From contig NW_026570386.1 in the NCBI RefSeq assembly GCF_019649055.1, forward strand, positions 124,001 to 188,000: a stretch of DNA of 64,000 nucleotides, in the 5' to 3' direction. The notes below the pieces were generated by a model. The model did no database searches and was not told the DNA's origin. It worked only from the letters and a program-made list of their open reading frames with translations. The stretch's first letter is position 1, and the number at the start of each line of letters is the position of its first letter. The translations under genes and the position numbers were made by a program. Below are positions 26,801 to 37,874 of this stretch, one piece after another. This DNA comes from Paramacrobiotus metropolitanus. Lineage: Eukaryota; Tardigrada; Eutardigrada; Parachela; Macrobiotidae.

Positions 26801-27455
26801 ATTTCTACCGAAAGGCAAAACGATTGCGAGGTTTTAAATAACATTTTACCGGGCAGCCAATCATCGGTATTTTGTAGAAGTCCGTAACGTCGTATAAGCT
26901 TTCTGCTCCGTATCCACATCCTATGTGAAGATACAAGTATCGTATAATCCTAATACACAGATACCTGTGAGGAACTGCGTACGTTTATTGATACGTGCAT
27001 CGTGCTGATATTTTATTGACCTTTAGAGCTTTAAGTTTACCTGGTCCAATGATGACGTCACATATATAGCCGGTATCAATCATGTTCAACATCATTGCAG
27101 CCAGATGATTTCTTTCCCTGCATTCGGTTCCAATGTCGATGTGCTGCATTGAGAGTTTAACTTTTTGTGGCATAATCAGTTCATTAGCATATTCGAGCGC
27201 GAAATCCATGGCAGCGGCGGCCTTTTCGTATCCGTAATAAGTGTGACCGGCTAAATCGCGTTCAATAAACAAACATGCTCGCAGCTGGTGGATATCGGTT
27301 CTTGCTTCGTAAGCTTCCGAAGAATAGTTAGACTGCAGATGGAGTTCTGAAGTTTTCCTGGAATCCACTTTCTCAAAAACTCCAAAAAACAGCAGTGCCG
27401 TGAATTGTATAAGAAATACCGAGGGGAAACAATAAAACTTAATGGAACTACACAT
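20878..27455 (-). CDS. Receptor guanylyl cyclase, copy 1
   Basis: A membrane guanylyl cyclase of the natriuretic-peptide-receptor type, making cGMP in response to an extracellular cue. Order from the ATG at 27455: signal peptide and ligand-binding domain (exons between 25080 and 27455, with ACLFIERDLAGHTYYGYEKA); one membrane helix near 24880-24960 (PGQIAAAVVVPLIVL); juxtamembrane segment 24310-24490; kinase-homology domain 22900-24250 (LDHRNLQKFIAIAV, KIADYGMGI, LERCWDEMPSVRP); dimerisation helix near 22760-22850; cyclase domain 21510-22545. The cyclase keeps both metal aspartates (FSDIEGF and KDAYLV), the guanine-recognition Glu (KVET) and Cys (MPRYCLFGD), and NTSSRMES. The last exon (20878-20922) encodes GKGPMNTYWVIAKD, the typical receptor-cyclase end. 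Unusual residues are PEL after DIEGF and Lys instead of Gly before DAYL. Its last intron holds a MITE-like element. Some extracellular exon borders are unresolved. Confidence 0.88.
20963..21456. mobile_element. MITE-like non-autonomous DNA transposon with perfect terminal inverted repeats
   Basis: The left end (accgtaattatcgaatttg...) at 20964-20986 is repeated exactly as its reverse complement at 21433-21455. Both ends are flanked by TA, as in Tc1/mariner-type insertions, so the element proper is about 490 bases. The interior near each end is made of imperfect G-rich blocks (gggggg followed by cttatt, gcaattt or gtaattt) interspersed with attattt, with C-rich counterparts. The centre (21110-21320) is ordinary unique-looking sequence. 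It encodes no transposase. It sits in the last intron of guanylyl cyclase copy 1, and the paralogous intron in copy 2 lacks it, so it was inserted after the duplication or lost from copy 2. Confidence 0.85.
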
Positions 27456-29243
27456 AGCGGGAAATATAAGACGTTCCTAGCTGTTAACAATCTACTGAAC
27501 TGTAGACGGAACCCTTTCTGGATACACTTATATGGTTTGCTGCTATCTCTCATATGCCGTAAACGGATTTGCAGTTGTACTGCTGAATCTGGCATGTGGT
27601 AAAATATTTTATGAGCAAATGTGTTCTGTTCTGTCTTTTGGGATCATTTATTATCATCACTTACTTCGTAAACGGTGTGGCAGGAATTACTGTTGCAGCA
27701 CATTTCTGAGTGAGAAAAATCTATAGATGGGGTTGGTGTTATTATTTGCATTGTATGCTATATAAAACTGCATAGTCCTTTGCAAAACACTTCTGTCGCT
27801 TTTTACAGTGCTTGAAGATATCTTCTGGGATTGTTTGAAGCCGAACATAGTAGCAGGAGCATAGTGTTCTACTTTTCCAGCCCTACATTTTCTGTATCGA
27901 AAAGCACTTACTAATCTGATGGTAAACGAACTGAATTTCGTTTCTAGTGTTTGTTGTTTCAAACCACGACAAAAGGGCTTAATCGATGGTTCCTGTAAAT
28001 ATGTCGAAATTGAACGAGAAGATTTTGCGGTACGACAAATATGAGAGACACCCATACAGGCCAATGGAAATTTCGTAATGCAATGCAGAACCCACATATG
28101 CCGTACGAACGATTTTTTAGAAATCCATGCTTACTAAATTACCGGGTTGTCTAAAAGCTTGTCCAATAAATATAGAATTACACGAGGTAACATGATTGTA
28201 AATTATAAATTATTTTAAATTATTTAAATTAAATGTCAAAAGATTGAAAATACTTATATGCTTGATCTTGATATCATTAAAGATGAAGTATTTGATCATG
28301 AAGGTATGCTTAAATGCGGGATCTTGTCTTAAAAGATCGTTCATAATGGAGGTCTGGATGTGTAGGCTTGTAAAAGCTCTTTATATATGCAATGCAATAA
28401 GTTATCAACTGTTTGCTATTTTCTGCAATATCGGAGCAGACGGAAGTTTCTTGTTTGTGTTCTGCAACTACCGTTTTATTTTGTTGATTCGGTTAGGGAA
28501 GCTACACCAACTGCCCGAAGTTTATTGTCGCATTTGTAGTGCATGGTGACAGCATATTTTATTCTGTACTTCACGAACTCGCTGTGTTTAGGATTAGTTG
28601 ACCTTTCCTTCTTTACCATATATGTATTTCTTTACCCTTTCAAACTATGGATGAATGAAATGATTATGCATTCGTATTTTCCTTTTTTACAAAAAATTTA
28701 ACAAGTGTGACGTTATTAAAAGAATGATATAATATGCTGTTGATCCTTTATACTGCAGATTGTTCCTTTGATCTTATACGAGTGAGCCATTGATTAGACG
28801 CACCGCATTCTCGTAACTTCACAATAGTTATTTACTGGTATAGATAGGTATTCATTTCATCGGTTTAGATACTGCATAGCTTTTGCTACCTTTGCAGTAC
28901 AGAAAAACAGAATACATACTTCAAGTATACTAATTATAACAAGTTTCGTCACGGTCATGTTCGTGTTACTGATCTGCGGACACAGGGTGTCATGGATTAG
29001 TGGGTAACATTGCTTTCCAAAACAAAACCGGCTTGCATAAAGCGGTTGAGGTAACAGTTTACACTTTTGCCTTGCTAACGACGAATATTGTAAGCGTCTT
29101 TACAGCGGAAAATAAGGACAATAATAATCGACTGACTGCATCGCGTTGCATTTGCGAAGTTGTGATTGGTTAAAACTTTCCAATCCCATCGATAAAAGTC
29201 GTTCTTGAATGACCTTTTATACCACGCGCTGTCATCCAGAGAT
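27456..29243. other. Intergenic between the two guanylyl cyclases
   Basis: Holds the upstream region of copy 1 and the 3' flank of copy 2. A 136-residue minus frame at 27687-28097 has no recognisable domain and could be 5' UTR or chance. The rest is AT-rich with short frames on both strands. I see no third cyclase remnant. Confidence 0.45.
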
Positions 29244-32200
29244 TTAGTCTTTCGCGATTACCCAATAAGTGTTCATTGGTCCTTTTCCCTGCAAAAGCCA
29301 TTGACAAAAACTGTTTATTTTACGCAAGTATATTGAAAAGTTTGTAAGAGTTTGAAGTGGAACCTTTCGCTACGTTTAGTGTATAGTGTGTATGTATGTC
29401 TAGTACTATGTAAGTAAGTATCGTACTAATCCTTACTACTACATAAGTAATAAAGCTAGATGTACCATTGCAGTATTTACTTTCACATTGATTTCTCCGC
29501 GTGGTAAAACTACGAAGCCTCCAATTTTGTCCAAGAGTTCCTTTGTGTTTTCGCTACATTGGATCTTCCCCGCTAGAAAGTTAATTTTTTTATGTCAGTT
29601 TGTCTCTCAAAAAACGCACATAACATTACGTTCTCCGTGAGATTCCATTCGGCTGGAAGTGTTGACCGTATCGCCGAACCTGCAACACCCAACATTGTTT
29701 TAAAGGTTACCGCTGCCGAAAGCTGGATTGTATGTAGTTCGAAAATGTCCTACAGGCAGTATCTTGGCATTTTGGTTCCAATTATGGCAGCGACACACGA
29801 TCCTGTAGAATTTTAAAGTGATAGCCATCTTAAACTGTGTTGTACTCGTATGAATTCTGATAACTGTTATTCTTTAGATAGTGAATTCTAAGACTTATAC
29901 CAGAGTGCAGTCCAACGCGTAGGCGAAGTTTTGGGGTCGAGGAAGTGCTGTTGCGGAATGTCAAAAAGCCGATATCACGTTTCAGGAAAAGCGCCATGGT
30001 GGCAATTTCACCGGCATGTTTGATTCCATTGCGAATTGGCAAACCGCTTACAACCTCAAATTAAAGCCAATGTTTCAGTGAGAATAAAATCATTTCTTTG
30101 GTTTTATAGCGGTGTATAGCTTTACCAGATAGGCATCCTGAAACCAGAAAAAAATCAGTTAACATAAACGTTTCGGGAATTCATATCATGAATAGTACTT
30201 TGACGGTTTCCACTTTGTAAACGTCAAATTTTTCGATAATGGCATCGCAAGTGGCGTAAAGGGTATTCAAGATATATACGGTATCCGCTGGTGTTTCGGC
30301 TTGTGTTATCAATTCAGGAAATCCTTCGATATCACTAATTGCAAAGAAATATTATGGTTACAGAATATTACTGGTAGTCAGCGTAAAAAACCGGCGCACC
30401 TAAAATGAACTGTTGTACTGGCAAAAGTTTCCGGCAGAATTTGTTTCCCTTGAGTCAAGGCTTGTGCAATCGTTCTATAAAAAGAAACCTTTACTGCAAT
30501 TTGTTTGCCTTATTTCTCGATTATGTCATCGGAGCGACGCTTTTCCTCCAGCAGCAGATGCATTTTTTCTTCGGCTTCTTGCTCCAAACTGGCTGCTTCT
30601 CTTTCCATCATGTTCTGAAACAATACTGTTTCGAGTTTTGGTCGGATCTTATGCAGGAGAATAAGTTTTGCAAAAGTATTACTATCAGATGTTCAACAAT
30701 GCTGTCACCAGAATGACCAAATAACTGCGAGAAGCTTTCTCGAAGACGTTGGAAGGCTGGTCGCACCGACGGCATTTCATCCCAGCACCGTTCTAGGATG
30801 TCCAGCAGCGCTGTTGGACAAGAGGATGTCGGTACACGAGGCCGCAGTGGAGGATTAGAGCCTCGTTTCACCTAGTAAAGTGCGAAGTTTTAAATAACAT
30901 GAATACAAAATAAGTATCGCTTAATTTCGTCATACAGATCTAGACAGGCAGCGTAAATTACAATTTTGTAACCTTATAAGTTGAAAGCAACGTTGAATCT
31001 ACTGACCTCCATAATAATATCACGAGAAGAGAAATCATCGCCTCCAGATTTAGGAATGTTATTGTTTCGATATGGCGGGCTCCGTAAAATTACTTGTTGT
31101 AATACGATTGCGAAGCTGTAGACGTCCCCTGTTGTAAAAACTGTTTGAACCTGGCTACGTTAGCATGAGCAGGAAACGGGATACCTTTCTGAAAAAAAAA
31201 ACGAAGCGGTTATTTAAATTAACAGTACAGAAGTATACGCTACTACTGTTTCAGCACCTTTGTGCTTTTTTTAATGCGTGAAATATGTATTGCGCTGCTG
31301 CTGTATCGTAGTTTAATGCAACAACTCTATTTACCTGTGTCCCTTCCGGTGGCATACGAACCCGTAGTAATTCTGTACAACAACGAAACGCGAACAATAA
31401 GCATTAATGATGAAGGCAATGATATTTCGTTAAGTTTTGGTGGGTTTAAGTGCAGGCTTTTGTAATTTGTTTACTGTTGCAGGCTACCGCTCTTTCTTGT
31501 GTACCTGGTGCACGCCATAACAGCATATCAAAATCTCTCTCCATATCGACTTCCGATACGGCACGTAAATCTTCAGCGTTGCGCATCATTCCCAGTCCAT
31601 AGTCAGCAATTTTTAGGATGAAACTGCTATCAATGCGGCATGTGTGGGCATTGAGATTTCCATGAGACTGTAGGGCACTTGCATGAATGTATGTCATTCC
31701 CTGCGAGTTTGCGATAAAAAAAACTGTGTTATGTCATAATATCTTTTCGATTTAAATTCGTTATTACGCTGGCCATGTCTTTGATTAGGGAATGCTTGAA
31801 GTTCCAGTCCAAATTAAATTTGGCATTCTCCAGCAGCTGGTTTAAACTCCCTTTTGTGCAAGGTTCACCCACAAAGTATTCACAGAGATGTTCGTCATTG
31901 ACGGCGATTGCAAAAAACTTCTGCAGGTTGCGGTGGTCAAGGCGCTTAATCTGCAGAAACCATTCCGGTGATAACAGATACCGATATAAACACAAAGCTA
32001 TCACAAGCTATTGACACAAGCTTTGTCTACATAAAAAAAAATTATGTCAATACCGCATCGAAGTATGGTCGGAGATTAGGACTGCCTTTTAGAAGCGGTT
32101 TATCCAACTGGCGCAGCTCTACCGTATTTCCTGCGAGAAGAGCCTCTTGGCGATATGCCTGCGGATCCGGCCCGCGTCGTACAGGTTCCGCATCTTCAAC

Positions 32201-35200
32201 TTTACTGTCGTTATTCTGCAATTACTCAATCGTACAGAATCTCAATACATATTTTGAATTAAGGGTACTAATTATGGTTACCATGCCCGACGCGTGGCTT
32301 TTGGTAATGGTCGACTGGAATGCAGAACCGCTGGTCTGTGTCCTAGTAGCTCCGCTGGTGAAGCTCAGTTCGGACACAAACACTCTCCACCAAAACGGAT
32401 CTATCGTGCTCGCGTAAATTCTGTTAAGCGAGCGGAAAGAACGTTATGCTTCCCAGTTTGCTTAACAAGTTTCGTAACAAAATTTAATATTATTAACATT
32501 TATCTGCATAGAAATGCAGATACGGGTACTTTAATCTTATATATAGCTAGTAATAAAATACTGACCTTTGAAGGACAATTGTTCCGATGGTGATCAGGAT
32601 TGTTAGCACAATTAAAGGAACTACTACTGCGGCGGCAATTTGTCCCGGTGTTATTTTCTCTAATTTAGAAATTGAAAAATAACAAATAATAATAAGTAAA
32701 CAATATGTCATGCCTATGTCTGTGATCTTAAAGTCGCTATACCTGGCGCACATTTTGAGTCGTCTCCGAGGTATCCGCATCGTGGACGATTAGGCGGTAG
32801 AATTTTTCCTTTAGGCCAGTTTAACGTTCCCAGCTGACTACTGGGAATTGTATAACCGGCTGGATAATGCCACAAATCCTGCGGGAAAAAACATTCCAGT
32901 AGAAAATGTAGAATGGGGATAATTTTAGTGATTTTTCAATGCAACTGCAGTTATTGAGGTTGACATGGTCAACGAAGGTCATGGTTAGGAACAAAAATTT
33001 TGTAATATTAACCAGATGGAATACCTCAAACTTTCCCTGGTTGTAATCGAAATTCCTTATAACATATTCACTTGTCCGATCTCCGTTGTCGTCCAAAAAT
33101 ACATGACCATTAATGGGACTTGTAAAGCTGTAGTTATGCAAAATTAAATTAAACATTTGATCGGCATCCGTATAATCCTTTCCCAGTCGGACAAGATTGG
33201 CAATCAGTGAAGCATAATAGATAATAGAATCGTAAAAGTGGCTGACTAAAACGTCAACCTGTAAAAATCATTGGCACTTTGCGTTTCTTGTTGTACTTAA
33301 CAGCTGTAATGCAAATGTAAATTTGCCGATGAAGAACCTCTTCAATATACCTCTTCGCTTTCTGTGTAATTGTAATATCCTTTCTTAATGGATACCTCTT
33401 TAACTCTTCGTGCAAAATTGGCATATTCTCGGTCATTACGATTGTGCAACGTTATTAAAAGCAAGACTTGGTATGCTTTCCTGGCTATCTGTAACAAAAA
33501 TAATTGGATTAACAAAATTTAGCAGGACAAACCGCTTTTATATTTGACGATCATACAGTTCTAACTTACTGCATCGTTTCCATCACTTCGAGTGTAGTTC
33601 GAATAATCTCCCCAGTAAACATTTTGCCAGAGCTCCACCGCGATGAATAGCTATAGGAGAAAGGTCACTTCAGTATTTAGCGCGGTAAATCATTTCAAGC
33701 ATTTGGATTATGGTTGCAACTGATCGTAAATTAATCATGTATGATGCATGTGGTACAGTATTTAATAATTATATACAGTATTTAATAATTATATATTTAA
33801 TAATTATATTAAATTATTGCACTGCATCAAATACATCATGCATCAGCAATTTTGTTGTAGTTATTTAAAATTGCAACAAAAGGTGGATTTACATAGCTCT
33901 TTTATCATATAAAATCCACCTTTAATTACAATTTTGTCTGCAGAACTCCATCTAACGGTCTTACGTATTCTCCATTGGTTAGCCCCATCTTATGCGCCAT
34001 GAGCTAGATTAGAAGAACGTTGTGCTTCATTTGGGTCACCATGACAAGTCCTTATATTGACCTTTCGGATTCCACTTACCAAAAAGCGTCGCACCACTTT
34101 AGAGTGAGCAATGAGCACGAATACTGCAAAATCAAAGTTTCGACTGTACCTTTGAAAAAACTGATTAGGCTAAGAATGCTAACCAGCGGTTATTTGTCCC
34201 AAAGTTTAAGAATTTGGACTATGGATAACAATTTTGAGTTCTCACTGACCTCTGGATCTGGGAGCTGCACTTGTGAGATATTCTTGCACGCGGGTGTCAC
34301 TCCACTCGCTGTTATTTATTGGCTTCCAGTCGGACCGCATGAAAATGTCAAATTCTTCGTTCGCAAACACCGTCCGAATAACGATACTGAGATGTTTAAA
34401 CATCATCACAGTTTGGTCTTGCAGGAACATAATAGATGTATAGTTGTGCTCGCGAAAGAAGCGAATAAGAATGTGCGCGGTGTTTATGTGTGTAAACGAT
34501 ATACGTGTGATGTACGTATACTCCTCGATTGGTCCTTGTGTCCCCACACTAGCGGCCTAAAAATTCATTTTCATAATCATTCTCATAATAAAAATGTAGC
34601 CGGAAATCGTTTTTACCGGGCATCCAATCATTGGTATCTTGTAAAAATTTGTTACGTCATATAGACTTTCTGCTCCATATCCACATCCTATAAGAATGGC
34701 ACAGCAAAGGTAAACTTTCGGCCCCAATGGAAAACGTGAATGAACAATTCAAAACAGTCGCATATCGTTGACCTTTAAGAAAAAGGATCGTCTTACCTGG
34801 TCCAATAATAACATTGCACACATAGCCGGTATCAATCATTTTCAACATCAAAGCAGCTAAATGATTCCTTTCCTTGCATTCGGTCCCAATATCGATATGC
34901 TTCATCGTGAGTTTGATCTTTTTCGGCATAATAAGCTCATTGGCGTAGTCCAGCGCAAAATCCATGGCCGCTGCCGCTTTTTCGTATCCATAATAGGTGT
35001 GGCCGGCGACATTTCTCTCGATAAACAAGCATGCTCGCAGTTCGTGAACTTCCGTTCGTGTTTCATAAGTTTCCCAGGAATAATTAGACTGCAGATTCAA
35101 CGGAGCAGTTTTTCTGGATGCCGTTTTTCTGATACTTCCTAAAAGTAGTAGCACGACGAAATGGATAAACGGTACAGAATGAAAACAACAAAAAACAAAT

Positions 35201-35211
35201 GAAAAGTACAT
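29244..35211 (-). CDS. Receptor guanylyl cyclase, copy 2
   Basis: A close paralogue of the adjacent cyclase, with the same order and matching introns. It starts at the ATG at 35211 (MYFSFVFCCFHSVPF, a signal peptide); the TTG nine codons upstream is not a credible start. The extracellular domain spans about 32750-35211 (ACLFIERNVAGHTYYGYEKA; Cys pairs as in copy 1). The membrane helix is at about 32590-32660, the kinase-homology domain 30690-32000 (LDHRNLQKFFAIAV, KIADYGLGM, ERCWDEMPSVRP), the dimerisation helix about 30530-30620 and the cyclase 29500-30470. The final 45-base exon (29244-29288) encodes the same GKGPMNTYWVIAKD as copy 1. Catalytic and guanine-recognition residues are kept, and the same unusual FPEL and VK replacements appear. 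Many joined segments look about three-quarters identical to copy 1 by eye. Ligand unknown. Two hairpin-forming arms lie in one of its introns. Confidence 0.88.
33770..33830. repeat. AT-rich imperfect direct repeat in a cyclase intron
   Basis: The phrase atttaataattatat recurs three times in slightly different form. It lies in an intron of guanylyl cyclase copy 2, just upstream of the hairpin arms at 33867-33935. Confidence 0.7.
33867..33935. repeat. Intronic inverted repeat able to form a 24-bp hairpin
   Basis: The arm at 33867-33890 (ending aaaggtggattt) pairs with 33912-33935 (starting aaatccaccttt). Twenty-one of 24 positions are complementary, the innermost 12 perfectly, around a 21-base loop. 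It lies between two coding exons of guanylyl cyclase copy 2. It could be a microRNA-like precursor, a small MITE relic or chance. Confidence 0.7.
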
Positions 35212-36406
35212 TTCTTGATAGCTCGACCTATCCCTCAAACGTTAGGTCAGATGTTGTAAGCTACAAAACAACGAACTTGAACTAATCTGCGTGCCGGTAT
35301 TCAACGTATTATTTACATTCAAATGAAATATGTAGAGTGATTGAGGTTTGAGTTAACACAGTTTAGGAAATTGTACTACACATGAATAGAATATTAGTTT
35401 TGCACAAGAAATGATAATAATACAGACAGCGTTCCGGCGATCCTCTTTGTATATTTTGCTGACCGATGTACAACACTTGCCCAGTTTTGTGACATCCCTT
35501 GAAGATGTTTCCAGTGTTTTGGCACCGGCAGAACTCGGATGTGCACTGTTTGCACGGTTACATTTGTGTCGTGTTTTACTTTCTGAATGCAGCATTAAAC
35601 CGTGCTGTATGAATATAATGGATAAACAGACTTTTTTTCATTGCGCACCTTTTCTAGTGTTTATTGTTTCCGGTCGTAGTGATTTTATTCGATAGAGAAA
35701 GCAGGAGCTTAACGATTTACAGCAACACGCGGGTTCCCACTCCCAGTCTGACTTACAGAATTTGGTGATTAGCGCATTGGCGTACTGGTTCAGTCATTCA
35801 GTAATTGTGACGAGGTTAATATTATTAATGTTAGAGAACAAGATATCGAGCATCTACCGGTGCAGTAAATTTATTAATGATTCACTACAAGAATATACAA
35901 ACGCTTTCATATACTCGTACAACCAAGTGCACGAAAGAAAACTAACAATACAAACAATTTGGAATCATGAATTCAAAATATGTCTTTGAAAATTTAATTT
36001 ACTTTAGCGTTGATAATTATCAAAACTGTGGTACGAGACTTATGCGCACAGCTTGCATTTTTAAATTTATTGTCGCGGAATCCCAGATCTAGAAGTTAAT
36101 AATAATGGCAAACAACATCTTTAATTTTGCTGTGTGTGAGTTCATGAACCAAAACTTCCACTGCAGTATCTTTAATTCAGCTAAGTTAAAAAAACTTAAT
36201 TACCATGCAGTTCTAGTGGCAAGTGCCAGAGTAAGTAATAAAGAGACTGAAACGATCACGAAAATCACGATGCATATGAAGTATCCAGCATAACGCGTAA
36301 AGCCACTAACACATTAGTCGCCGAAGAGCAATCCCGAGGTGCCGTGTAAATAGTAAAAAAAATCGGAAGCCCGAAGATAACACATCTTGTCTTTTTTAAG
36401 ACCTAT
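35212..36406. other. Intergenic, upstream of guanylyl cyclase copy 2
   Basis: About 1.2 kb. Small frames at 35353-35695 (both strands), 35762-35989 and 36105-36293 have no recognisable domain, and most start at non-ATG codons or are AT-driven. The stretch should contain the copy 2 promoter and the 3' UTR of the His-rich gene. Confidence 0.45.
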
Positions 36407-36733
36407 TTAATGATGCCCATGACCGTGTCCATGTCCGTGTCCACCATGATGACTGTCGTGATGCTTCCCAAACAGAACATCGTGAACAATCCCGTGATGA
36501 CCGTCCCGATGCGGCGGTATCGGTGAGTGGTGGTGATGGTCGTGATGCGTCGGAGGTGGCACATAGTGGTGACCGTCGTGGTGATCATGCCCGTGTCCAT
36601 GTCCAGGCACAGCTCCCGCTGGATATCCCGGCGGGACATACGCTCCCGTGGGATAACCAGGCGGCGGGACGCTGCCAGCGGGATATCCGGGAGGCGGCAC
36701 TGAGCCAGCTGGGTACGGAGGCTGCCAAGACAT
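36407..36733 (-). CDS. Pro/Gly-repeat and His-rich small protein
   Basis: A single-exon frame of 108 residues, MSWQPPYPAGSVPPPGYP to GHGHGHGHH. The first half consists of about four imperfect repeats of PPGYPAGSVP type. The second half is a histidine-rich region (HHDGHHYVPPPTHHDHHHH) ending in alternating Gly-His. Only a short segment (HRDGHHGIVHDVLFGKH) is less repetitive. It lacks a signal peptide, membrane helix or catalytic motif. Proteins with XYPPX or GYP repeats followed by His-rich tails occur in plants and animals, often of unknown role. Metal (zinc, copper or nickel) binding by the tail is inferred from composition only. The ATG is the first in frame, and the stop is followed by AT-rich sequence. 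Confidence 0.72.
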   Translation of the reverse strand: MSWQPPYPAGSVPPPGYPAGSVPPPGYPTGAYVPPGYPAGAVPGHGHGHDHHDGHHYVPPPTHHDHHHHSPIPPHRDGHHGIVHDVLFGKHHDSHHGGHGHGHGHGHH

Positions 36734-37874
36734 TCTTACTGTTATAAAATTAAGATAAAAAATTTAGTGAAGCAAGTTCAACTGGACAGCAGCGGAAAAT
36801 ATTTACTATATTAGAAATATTGGTATATCCGCACAGATATAGCTAACATGGACGAATGCACACGACTACATGGCTCTTATTGTGTTCATATCTGCAATTC
36901 AGCGTTTCGACGCATCAGCGCAGATTTGTTAATGTGGGGAACTGCCTCTTTTACAGAATAAAGTGACTCACTTTTATGGAATTGTAGAAACACTAGTTGT
37001 TATGGATGTTTAGCAAACAATATGACGAGGATGCGATAACTATGAACGATAATGAACACCTTGGTGATAACCTTCGAGGTCTACCTTGCACCTCCAAGTC
37101 TGCAACTATAGCCGGTTAATGGAACGGCACAATGCTTGACTGCCAAATGCTAATAACTGATGCTCAGCAGACGTTTTCTTTCATGAAAGCTTTATTTAAT
37201 TGAATATATCTTGCAAAATTTATTATTTTTCTCGTCTGTTGAATGATATGCTATACGCATATGGATTCAAAACGGAGAATAAAAAGGAGAATAAACAATT
37301 TCGGAGAATATATAAAAAGCTGCGCAGCTCAAAAGTAGATGCATGTCGTATTTTACCAAAATAGTTATAAACCAGCGCCAGTTACACGATTTGTATATAC
37401 CGGGAAGGTAGAAACTTCATTGCATGGTACCGGTGCCGAGTTAGTTAAAATGTGCTGGTCTTCACAATGCCCTTTTCAATTTGTTATGAATACAGTGCGA
37501 GTATGAATACAGTGCGACATTCAGTTTTATGTACTGCAGAGCTCTGTATATGGGACAATGCGCATACAGATATTATCGACGGCAGCCTCGATTCAGTGTG
37601 CAACTGGGTTAGGATACACCCGTTATCCCGGAGCAGGAGCAGGTTGACACACCTCATCATCGTTCGATAAGACAGACTACCTTTTCCATAAAGTATTGAT
37701 TTTGCAGCCAGAGGTATCATACCAACAGCGGCTCCTATATGCGTCGGTAAATTTTATCGTGGTTTATAGTAAAGATAAGTATCGTGAAGATTTCCGAAGT
37801 TACATTTTAAACAATCACTATAGTTTTCACAGACTGCATTCCTTTCCTTCTCTTGGTGATTCGCTAGTAACGCA
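36734..37874. other. Divergent intergenic region between the His-rich gene and CC2D2A
   Basis: About 1.1 kb between divergent starts. Short frames at 37452-37720 on both strands look like chance; 37484-37514 contains a small tandem duplication (gaatacagtgcga twice). No specific regulatory site is identified. Confidence 0.45.

Noticed and set aside
27687-28097. 136-residue minus frame upstream of guanylyl cyclase copy 1
   Set aside because: No domain, no matching frame at the same place upstream of copy 2, and the cyclase already has its own signal-peptide ATG at 27455.
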